64,000 nt of DNA from an uncultured Clostridia bacterium (GTDB taxonomy: Bacteria > Bacillota > Clostridia > Christensenellales > DTU072): contig CAMOOO010000003.1 of the NCBI GenBank assembly GCA_946621465.1, forward strand, positions 1 through 64,000. Reading direction: 5' to 3'. Position numbers and translations under genes: made by a program. This document shows, piece by piece, positions 50,358 to 59,700 of this stretch (positions within the stretch are counted from its first letter, which is position 1; each line of letters starts with the position of its first letter). The notes below the pieces were generated by a model. It was not told the origin of the DNA, made no database searches, and worked only from the letters and a program-made list of their open reading frames with translations.

Positions 50358-50386
50358 ATTGTAAAACATTTTATCCCGGATGACAA
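50358..50386 (-). promoter_or_regulatory. Promoter that may make a leaderless ATPase mRNA
   Basis: Minus strand TTGTCA (50386-50381), 17-nt spacer, TACAAT (50363-50358), then 7 nt to the ATG at 50350. The same spacing occurs at traX. Confidence 0.65.
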
Positions 50387-50505
50387 GGCTCCCAAAAGAA
50401 ATTTCCCCCGAAATTTTTTAGGTTAATTTAGGGTTGCATGGAATATAATGAAGCCAAGAAAGCAAGAAAGCACCCTTTTTCGAGGGATGTGAAAGGAGGT
50501 AGAAG

Positions 50506-52587
50506 ATGAAAAAGTTTTCAATGGCTCTGATAGTATTCATACTTTTAGTGGCGTTATGTAGCTGCGGCGCTTTGGGCGGAAACGGCACTTCCGTCGGAAC
50601 GGAAGGTAGCGTAGTTGAGTCCGATTCGACCGGCTCCGGTTCCACCGACGCAGAGGGACATACGGAGCAGGTCTATCCCGAGGAGATATCCTTGCCGGCA
50701 ACGGCGACCATGGTCGTGGGCGATGATTTGACACTGAGTGTTTCTTACGACCCGACCGATACTACGGTAAAGAACGTCACCTGGGCGAGTAGCGACACCG
50801 CCGTTGCCACCGTTAGTGCCGACGGACTTATCAGTGCGATCGGAGGGGGAACAACGACGATTACCGCCGAAGCGGAAGGAGTGGACGGAACGTTGACGGA
50901 TACCTGCATATTGACGGTCAAAACGGCTTCCAGCGATACCAGTATTGCTTTGCCTGCCGACCAGACGGGTGACTTTTCCATCGCGACGGAGGGGGGAGAA
51001 TATACGCAAGAAGATAACGTCTATACGATAACTGCCGCAGGCGAGTATGTTTTGTCGGGACTTTTGAATGGTCAGATCGTCGTGGACGCCGCCGACGCAG
51101 AAGTGACCTTGGTCCTTAACGGCGCGACGATCAAGTACGATAAAAACTCTCCCGTTTTGATTAAACAGGCAGATAGCGTTACCGTAAAGGCACAGAAGGG
51201 AACCCAAAACTCCATTTATGACAACCGCAGCGCAAAGATCGTCGACGATAGCGATCAGGGCGAAGGCGCAATCAGCGCGAAGTGCGACCTGAAGATCGCC
51301 GCTACCGGAACGTTGTACGTCGAGGGCAATTACAATAACGGTATCCACACCACGAAGGACCTTAAAGTACAGAAGATCACTTTAAAAGTCAAAGCGTATA
51401 ACAACGCTTTAAAAGGGAAGGATTCGGTGACGATAGAAAGCGGATCATTGGTGGTTATTTCCACTGCCGGGGACGGTATCAAAACGGAGAACACCGATGT
51501 CTCTTCCAAAGGCAACCAGAGAGGAACGATCACCGTCAACGACGGAGATATCGAGATCTACGCCGCAGGGGATGGCATCCAGGCAGCTTATGACTTTGTC
51601 ATGAACGGCGGAACGATCACCATTCGCAACGGGTCTTATAGTTCTTACACTTCTTCCTCCGCGTCGGTGGATTCCTATAAAGGGATAAAGGTAAAGAATA
51701 AACTGACGATCAACGAGGGCCAGGTGACTATCCACTCTTACGACGACGGTCTCCATGCCGATTACGGAACGGCGTTTGAAAACGGCGCTACAGGCGAAGG
51801 CATCATCACCATTGCCGGAGGAACTATCAATATCTCTGTGACGTCATCAACCTCTCGCTACGTCAGCGGCGCAGACGCCATCCATGCGGATAATACCCTT
51901 CTTATACAGGGCGGTATCATCAGCGTCAGCAGTGCTTACGAAGGATTGGAAGCTAACCATATAGAAATTTCCGGCGGCACTATCACAGTAGTTGCTACCG
52001 ACGACGGACTGAATGCCGCAAAAAAAATAGGGGAGACCCCCTCGATTAAAATAAGCGGCGGATACCTGGATATCACCATGGCCGGCGGCGATACCGACGG
52101 GATTGACAGTAACGGCACCTTCACCATGACAGGGGGCATTGTCATCAGCAGAGGCGCGCCCAACAGCACCAGCAGCATGGCATCGGGATTGGATTGCGAC
52201 GGGTCGGCAACGATCACAAACGGAACGTTCATTCAGCTCGGGCCGCGTGAAACGGTACTCTCCACTTCCGGTTGCGCCACCCTCAATTACGGTTCTACTT
52301 CCGGCGGAATGGGGGGCGGAATGGGCGGCCCCGGATTCATGAACGCAACGACGACAACGCAGGGAGCGACCTCTTTAAGAGGCCCGAGCGGTTCTTTTGG
52401 CGGCGGATCCGGTAGTAGTAACCCGTTCAGCGCAGGCACCTGGACTGTCACCGGCACGGATATCTCTTTCACCGTCGCCAGCGGCTATACCTACTACGGG
52501 TGCGTGATCTACTCCTCTTCGCTGACCGCCGGAACGAGCTATACCATAACGAACGGAACCACTGGTTATACGGGAAGTGCAAGCTGA
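50506..52587 (+). CDS. Cthe_2159-type beta-helix lipoprotein with Ig-like domain
   Basis: 693 residues. Lipoprotein signal ending ALCSCGALGG, a Ser/Thr/Gly linker, a bacterial Ig-like Big_2 domain (about residues 60-138; VKNVTWASSDTAVATVSADG), then a long parallel beta-helix with repeats such as GDGIKTENTDV, DDGLHADYGTAF and GGTITVVATDDGLNA. This is the carbohydrate-binding Cthe_2159 family (PF14262), whose founding member binds acidic pectin-type polysaccharides with calcium. A Gly-rich low-complexity stretch (about 600-640) precedes the C-terminal strands. AAAGGAGG precedes the ATG. Probably an anchored surface glycan-binding protein. Confidence 0.88.
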   Translation: MKKFSMALIVFILLVALCSCGALGGNGTSVGTEGSVVESDSTGSGSTDAEGHTEQVYPEEISLPATATMVVGDDLTLSVSYDPTDTTVKNVTWASSDTAVATVSADGLISAIGGGTTTITAEAEGVDGTLTDTCILTVKTASSDTSIALPADQTGDFSIATEGGEYTQEDNVYTITAAGEYVLSGLLNGQIVVDAADAEVTLVLNGATIKYDKNSPVLIKQADSVTVKAQKGTQNSIYDNRSAKIVDDSDQGEGAISAKCDLKIAATGTLYVEGNYNNGIHTTKDLKVQKITLKVKAYNNALKGKDSVTIESGSLVVISTAGDGIKTENTDVSSKGNQRGTITVNDGDIEIYAAGDGIQAAYDFVMNGGTITIRNGSYSSYTSSSASVDSYKGIKVKNKLTINEGQVTIHSYDDGLHADYGTAFENGATGEGIITIAGGTINISVTSSTSRYVSGADAIHADNTLLIQGGIISVSSAYEGLEANHIEISGGTITVVATDDGLNAAKKIGETPSIKISGGYLDITMAGGDTDGIDSNGTFTMTGGIVISRGAPNSTSSMASGLDCDGSATITNGTFIQLGPRETVLSTSGCATLNYGSTSGGMGGGMGGPGFMNATTTTQGATSLRGPSGSFGGGSGSSNPFSAGTWTVTGTDISFTVASGYTYYGCVIYSSSLTAGTSYTITNGTTGYTGSAS

Positions 52588-52618
52588 TAAAAAACCGCGT
52601 TCACCTTAATTTACACGA

Positions 52619-52651
52619 AAAAACAGACGGGAAAATAACCCGTCTGTTTTT
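52619..52651. terminator. Bidirectional terminator
   Basis: acagacggg/cccgtctgt stem flanked by A and T runs, between the beta-helix lipoprotein gene and the convergent XRE gene. Confidence 0.88.
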
Positions 52652-52672
52652 GTGATAACATAACAGAAAAAC

Positions 52673-53293
52673 TCAGTTTTTGGAAATAACTTTTTTCTGC
52701 CAGGACCTTTCCCCGCACTTCGGGCATTTCATATAACGACTTCTGCCCACGTGCATCGCCGCGGTGACGCTTTTATAAGTAGGAACGTATTTGTGTCCGC
52801 ATTTTTTGCACTCGTAATATCCTGCGACTTGCTCTATGCGGAGCGCAAAGGACATACAAACCATAAATTGCATAAATCCGATACCTATGAACAAAAAGAA
52901 GATCCACATCGGCTTTTCCATTTTCATAAAAACTATTCCGACAGCGATCATGGCAAAGAGAAATATCGACGAGAGGACCCCAATCACAATTTCCACGGAA
53001 AGCAGCCTCTTGTCGGCTTTTTCCTTTTCCTTGATCATTTCCAGCAGTAATTTTTCCGTTCTTTCATCATGGTTTTCCATAGAAACCACCTCCCCACTCA
53101 GTAAATCATTGACGGTAATATTCAGTAAAGAGCATAGTTCGAGCATAATAGAGGCATCGGGCAAAGATCTACCCGTTTCCCATTTGGATACCGCACGGTC
53201 GGTTATACCCAGCTTTTCGGCAAGTTGCATTTGCGTTAAGTTTTTTTCCTTTCTTTTTTCCGCAATAAATCTGCCGATTCGAAGTTGATCCAT
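52673..53293 (-). CDS. XRE regulator with membrane and zinc-ribbon domains
   Basis: 206 residues. Residues 1-65 are a Cro/CI helix-turn-helix (KNLTQMQLAEKLGITDRAVS, WETGRSLPDASIMLELCSLL). A charged coiled stretch (about 70-92) leads to two hydrophobic segments (about 95-150) and a C-terminal zinc ribbon with CKKCGHKY and CPKCGERSW. A DNA-binding domain tethered to the membrane with a metal-binding tail suggests a membrane sensor-regulator. GGAGG lies before the ATG. No target gene is obvious; the convergent beta-helix lipoprotein is the nearest. Confidence 0.85.
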   Translation of the reverse strand: MDQLRIGRFIAEKRKEKNLTQMQLAEKLGITDRAVSKWETGRSLPDASIMLELCSLLNITVNDLLSGEVVSMENHDERTEKLLLEMIKEKEKADKRLLSVEIVIGVLSSIFLFAMIAVGIVFMKMEKPMWIFFLFIGIGFMQFMVCMSFALRIEQVAGYYECKKCGHKYVPTYKSVTAAMHVGRSRYMKCPKCGERSWQKKVISKN

Positions 53294-53379
53294 ACCTACC
53301 TCCTTTCCGAGGTTTAGTATAACATTGTTATAAGAAAAAAGCTACATACCGGTGGTTGAGATAAGGATAAAGCTTCGCC

Positions 53380-53408
53380 TTCTCCCCACAAAACTGTGTT
53401 TTATGGGG
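53380..53408. other. Hairpin near the XRE gene
   Basis: ccccacaaaac/gttttatgggg stem with a short loop, not directly followed by T. Purpose unclear; no T-box or riboswitch core was recognised here. Confidence 0.35.
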
Positions 53409-53423
53409 ACCCCTTTTTGAGCA

Positions 53424-53439
53424 TCGGGACCATGAGGCC
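53424..53439. repeat. Inverted copy of the tRNA-Pro anticodon arm
   Basis: tcgggaccatgaggcc is a perfect 16-bp inverted copy of 53515-53530, which lies in the anticodon loop and 3' stem of tRNA-Pro. It is separated from the tRNA by the terminator. Confidence 0.75.
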
Positions 53440-53446
53440 TGTGATA

Positions 53447-53487
53447 AAAATAAAACAGACGGCGAAAAAAACCGTCTGTTTTATTTT
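53447..53487 (-). terminator. tRNA-Pro terminator
   Basis: Perfect 16-bp stem aaaataaaacagacgg/ccgtctgttttatttt with a 9-nt loop; on the minus strand it ends in T-rich sequence directly after the CCA of tRNA-Pro. Confidence 0.88.
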
Positions 53488-53563
53488 GGTCGGAGTGACT
53501 GGACTTGAACCAGCGGCCTCATGGTCCCGAACCATGCGCGCTACCAAACTGCGCTACACCCCG
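53487..53563 (-). tRNA. tRNA-Pro(CGG)
   Basis: Minus strand cloverleaf: acceptor CGGGGTG/CACTCCG (one G-T pair), D arm GCGC/GCGC, anticodon stem CATGG/CCATG around TTCGGGA, T stem GCTGG/CCAGT with TTCAAGT, discriminator A and encoded CCA (53487-53489). Anticodon CGG reads CCG. Confidence 0.94.
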
Positions 53564-53684
53564 GAAGTGCATTTATTTTATACTTCTTTTTCTGTTTTTG
53601 CAAGCGTTTTGCCTTATTTTTCGGAAATTATATATTCTTGCGAGAAAAAAACCTTTGTATTTCCTTAGAAATGGAAAAGGTGTA

Positions 53685-53714
53685 TTGACGATGAGGTTTT
53701 TTATGTGGTATTAT
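53685..53714 (+). promoter_or_regulatory. Promoter of the giant LRR lipoprotein
   Basis: TTGACG (53685-53690), 18-nt spacer, TGGTATTAT with extended -10 (TATTAT 53709-53714). Confidence 0.68.
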
Positions 53715-53769
53715 ATAATAGATAAAGTGTAGACGTAGTTGACGCGCGCATACGCGGATACGATAAAGT

Positions 53770-56700
53770 ATGAAAATGAAAAAAAGTAAAATCATTATTT
53801 TAGCTATCTGTGTTCTTTCGCTCCTGACGATGGGAGCTTTGTTTGCGTGCGGACTGAGAGAAGTAGAGGTGCCTCTGCCCGAGAGTATCGGCGGAGAAAA
53901 CGATTGCGAACATAATTACGTGGCACAGAGTACTTCCGAAGCGACCTGTACGGAAAGGGCGCACACCGTTTACGTTTGCACCGAATGCAACGATAAATAC
54001 ATTCAGTACGAGGGCGACTATGCTCCGCACACCCTTTCGGAAAGGCATTACAAAGGGTCTTGCGTCGCTTACGGATATACCGAACATTATTGTACGGAAT
54101 GTGGAAACGTAATCGACGTCGAATACGATTCGGAATATGGAGACCACTCCTACAAGTCGGTCAATCGCCACGTCAACGGGACGTGCAAAACGCTTGGGTA
54201 TACCATTCAGAAAGAATGTAGCCTTTGCGGCGATCAGATCAAAGTAAACGACGAGTCGTACGGTAAACACAATTATAAAAAGACCTCTCACACGGCGGCG
54301 ACCTGCGTCAGCTATGATTACGACACTTATACGTGCAGCGTTTGCGGAGATAAGTATTCCGAATACGGTACGCAGATGATGGATCACGAGTTCGAGGAGT
54401 CGGCAACGCAAGGGACGGACTGCCGTCACGTCGGATCCATTACGAAAAGGTGCGTCAATTGCGGCTATACCGAGACGAACGATACCGCTGTCTACGGTCC
54501 GCATTCCTATCGAAAACTGGACAATAACGGCAGCTATCACGAGTGTGCCATTTGCCACGATCGAAAAGAACACGTCGTCATTACCAGATCGGCATCGGAG
54601 ACCATTCATAGATCTTATTGTAACGTTTGCGGCTACGTCGCCGCGGAGAGCGAACACAATTACCCCGGTACGCCCGAGATTACCCTTACGGCGACCTGTA
54701 CGCGAAACGGCAAAGCGACCTATACCTGCGCCGATTGCAATCAAAAGTATTCTATCGTGATCCCGGCAAAGCACTCCTTTGACTTTTCCTCAGGAGTATA
54801 CAGCGACGCCACCTGTACGGAAAACGGCTATTGCGAATATTCCTGTTCCGACTGCAACGAAAAATTGCGCGTCTATTCCGACAGGGTAAGTAAAACCGAT
54901 TCTTCGGTGGGCGTCGTTCCCATTCTGCAGCTTACTTTGTCCGAAGCGTATGCTTCTTGCCGGGTCGGCGATAGACTTTCTTTAGGTCAATACCCTCAGA
55001 GCCGCGTATCCGATCCGCTGGTCGTAGTTGCGCTGAATACTTTGGCAAAGACGCCTTTCTCTTCCTCCGGGTGGAGCGTGTACCGGTACAGTTCCGCAGT
55101 GTGGAATGAGAACTTCGCTTGGTATATCGACGTGGAATACGGGAACAAAAAGTATCGCGGCGTTTATTTTACCGATTACCGTCCGACTATCGCCACAGGC
55201 GCGCGAGGAAAGGATTTTTCGTACGTTGACGATAACGGTTACGAGAAGGAAAAAGTTTATTGGTTCCGTTTCGAGGATCTCTCCTGGACGGTACTGAAAA
55301 AGCAGGAAAGCGTGGGCTACGTCATCGCCGATAGGATATACGATTGTATGGAGTACGGCGCGTTGGAGTCCTGGATCACTTCGTTTTCCGGCTGTTTCTC
55401 TATAGAGGAACGGGCGATTATTTCCGCCTATAACGTAGACATCGACTCCTCCTTCGGTTTTTCGGAGAAAGGACTGTACGACGTAAAGAAACTAAAAACG
55501 ATCACCGACTACGCCCTTTCGCAAGGAGCCTATAGTCCGTCGGATACCGCCGAAGGCGTTTGGTGGACGGGGGATACGAAGGATAACGACTGCGGCGTTA
55601 TGCGCTTCGGGTACGGCATTGACCTGGCCAAAGGACATTCTTACGAAATGGTCCGTAGGAGCGACAACCTGCTTTCCCCGGCGACCTGCGTTTCTTACGC
55701 CGCTTATCACTACTACTGTTCGGAGTGCGGCGCGTTGTCCGAAGAAGTATTCTACGACGACGAATATGGGTACGCTCTCCACGAATACGAATATACCTAT
55801 TCCGACGATATCCATTACTACGGGTGCGTCGTTTGCGGCGAGATACTTTCCAGCGAAGGGCATGACTTTGAGTATCACGACGATTGCAACGGACTTACGC
55901 ATACGCAGGTGTGCGCGAAGTGCGGTTATTATACGCAAAAGGAACACACCTTTGCCGATAAAGCGACCATATGTTCCGCTACGTCATGCGGCGCGGCAAA
56001 AATAGACTATGAGAAATACTGGGACGTGTCCGTGGAACAGGACGGCAGTCTGATCGCCTTTTTACGGAAAGAAAAGGACGTGGAAAGCGACGAAACCGTC
56101 ACTGTATTGTCCATTATGGGAAAAGGGGACATGAAGAACTATTCTTCCACCGTGCAACCGCCCTATTATTCCTATCGGTCGCAAGTAGAGCGCATCGCTT
56201 TCGGCGAACAGATGACCTCGATCGGCGCCTATGCTTTTTATGATTTTTCCTCTCTGAAAGAGGTGCGGATATCGAGCAGTATCAATCAAATAGGCAAATA
56301 TGCCTTTGCTTATGCGGTCAACCTGAGCGATCTCTATTTCGACGCGAGTAACTGCGGAGACTTCGGGATCAACAACGGCGTGTTTGCAAGTGCCGGTAAA
56401 GATTCCGGCTCGCTGACCGTTCATATCGGGGATGGCAGTATCGTAAAGCGGATACCTTCTTACTTTATGTACCCATCGACGGATACGTTGCCCCTCGTTT
56501 CCACTTGGGATTTATCCAATTACGGGATGGACGGCGTGGCCTATATCGGAGAATATGCCTTTGCTTCGGTCGGTATCAATGGCAGCGTTTCGTTGGATGC
56601 CGTCCGGACGATCGGCGGTCACGCTTTTTATAATACGAGGATCAATTATCTCTACTTAGGGGACGAACTCACCGCCGTAGGGGAGTACGCTTTTTATAAC

Positions 56701-59700
56701 TGCGCCTCCACCGTCTTTTACGGCGAACCGGTACTAACCTCTATCGGTGCTTACGCCTTCTATAACTGTTTGAACCTGACGGCAGTCCGTCTCAGCGGTA
56801 TTCAGACCGTACCGACGTATGCTTTTTATAACACGTCGATAACCAACGTCGAGTTGCCCGGACTGACGACGGTGGAAAGTTACGCTTTTTATAACTGCTC
56901 GAAAATCACGGCGAATCTCCCGACGACGCTTGTGTCCGTCGGCGCATATGCTTTTTATAACAGCGGTTTCGGGAGTGACCTTGTGTTAAATCAACTTACT
57001 TCCGTCGGCGACTACGCCTTCTACGGCTGTGATAACGTCCGCTCCGTCTCCCTCGCAAGCCTCTCTTCAACGGGGAAGTACGCCTTTTCCGAGTGCGTCA
57101 ATCTGACCGATTTCCGCTCGACATTGACGACGATCAGGGAAGGGACTTTTGCCGGCGACAAAAATCTTTATAACGTCATCTATTCCGACACTTTGCGCGC
57201 GATTGAAACAAAAGCGTTCAGCCAGTGCAGTAGACTCAGCCGCCTGTTATTACCTTCAACGGTGACGGCTATCGGCAGCAATGCGTTTACCGGCTGTTTC
57301 CGTTTGGTGGAGATCGACAACAGATCGGCTCTTTCCATTCAAAGCGGCGCCGTCAGTTACGGCAACGTTGCCGCCTATGCAAAGAGGGTCTATAACGGCG
57401 CGTCGGCAGATAGCCTACTTGCGATAAACGCCAATGATTTCCTTGTTTATGACGGCACGACGATCGTTGATTATCGTGGGACGTCGACGATGATTTCCAT
57501 TCCGGCCGATTACGTCGTATCTCCCTATGCCTTCTATTATTCAAACGGGATAAAAGAAGTCACCATTGCCTCCGGCTCGGTAGGAAGATATGCTTTCTAC
57601 CACGTTTCTACGCTGACTATGGTCACGATAAACGGCGCGACAACGGTGGGAGCGGAGGCTTTTTCCGGTTGCAATGCGCTAAGCGAGGTGCATATCGGTT
57701 CTTCCGTCCTGTCCGTCGAAGCAAACGCTTTCAGAAACGACGATATATGGGAAATGACCGTTTCCGCTTCTTCCTTACAGTCACTTCTTTTGCCGAGCGG
57801 TTATTTCTCCGATACCCATATCAATAAAATCATCTTTACCGATGCAACGGTAGAAACGCTGGCGGATTATACCGGAACGCAAGAAGGTGGAGACGCCGTA
57901 TATACGTTGACGGAAGGGGCGACTCCGCACCAAGAAGAACCGACGCAAGGCACTATCGGCGAACTGACGTACAGGATCGCTCTTGTAGATGACGACTATA
58001 TTCTGACACTGGGCGGCTCAGGCACCGTTCCGGGGTATGTTTTGACGATGCTCGGTAGCTATGGAGAAAAAATAACCACCGTCGTTATTTCTCACGGCGT
58101 GACCGGCATCGCCAATAGCGCATTTTATAACGGCAACACGATAAGGAGTATCACCATTCCCGACACCGTATCTTCTATCGGAGACAACGCGTTCTACGGT
58201 TGCGACGCCGTAACGACGCTAAGTTATGCGGCGGAAGAACTGATCTATGTCGGCGAAAAGATATTCTATAATTTGGGCAGAAATACGGACGGCGTCTCCG
58301 TGACGATCAAAAACACCGTCAGAGTCATTCCGTCGAGACTGTTCGTCCCCATCCTGTCCCTTTCCAGCGTCGCGCCCAAAATTACCGAGATGACCATCGA
58401 ATCGGGAGTCGAGGTGTTGGGGAACGAAGCCTTCCGCGATCTTAAATGGTTGCAGAGCCTTTCCGTACCGGAGAGCGTGGTCTCGATGGGGCGGGGGGTC
58501 TTCCGCGGAATGGAATTGACTTCCATCACACTGCCCTTTATGACGGAAACACTGTCCTATTATTTCGGCGGAGAGGTCTCGGAGGCCTTGACCGAACTGG
58601 AGATCCTTTCCGGCAATACCCTTTGTGAAAACGCCTTTGCCGGACTTTCCATTCAAAAAATCATCCTGCCCGGCGGCATAACCGCAATCGGCAACGGAGC
58701 TTTTTTAAACTGCAACGAACTGGAACAAATCGGTTCTACGGAGGGAGAAGCCGTCTTTACCGCATTGCAATCGGTCGGGAACAGAGTGTTCTACGGTTGC
58801 TCTTCTTTGGTTACGGTCAGATTGTCCTCGCCTACCGCCTTTACCCTCGGCACGGGCGTTTTTGCCAATTGTGCGTCGCTGACTACGTTGGAACTCAGAA
58901 AAGCCGTTTCTATCGGAAGAGGGTCTTTCCTCAATTGCGAGAGTCTGACCTCGCTGACCGCTATCGACGGCAATATCTATATTGATTCCACCGGAGATAA
59001 TATCTTCGGAATATACGTAAAAAATATCGGCTCTGCCTCTTTGGTGAGCATAACCGGAAGAGGGGATAAATACACCATTCTCGATAGCGTATCCGGTTTG
59101 AACGTGACTATGATCGAAGCCGGCGCCGTCGCCGATCAGACGGATATTGTCGAAGTCACCTTAGGGACCTATCTTACGACGATCAACGAAGAAGCCTTCT
59201 GTAACTGTATCAACCTGAAAAAAATCAACGCGGCGGCTTGCACTACGCTTAGCTATATCGGCACAAAAGCATTCTATCAATGTACCGCTCTTGAGGATAT
59301 TGAACTGCCCGACAGCGTTACTTATATTTACGACAGCGCGTTCATGGGTTGTACCACGTTGGTATCCTTCCGCCTGCCGGCTTCCGTCAGTACGCTGGGA
59401 GAAAACGTCTTTGCTTCTTGCCGCAGAATGAAAGAGTTTACTTTCGGCGGAACGGAAACGTTATCAACGCTCCCGAGCGGAACCTTCGCGTCCTGCGTTC
59501 TTTTGGGCGTCACTTCTAAGATTGTGTTGCCGAGAGGATTGGAAACGATTGGAGAGAGGGCGTTTGAACAGTGCGCGTCACTGAAAACGGTTGACCTGCC
59601 GGACACGCTGACAACTATCGGTAGCTATGCCTTTTCACACTGTAAAGTCCTCTCCGAATTGGTCGTACCCGCCAACGTCACTACGCTTGGAGAAAACGCT

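Noticed and set aside
53341..53420. T-box or other riboswitch upstream of the XRE gene
   Set aside because: There is a hairpin and a short T run, but no T-box GGTACC core or other aptamer signature.
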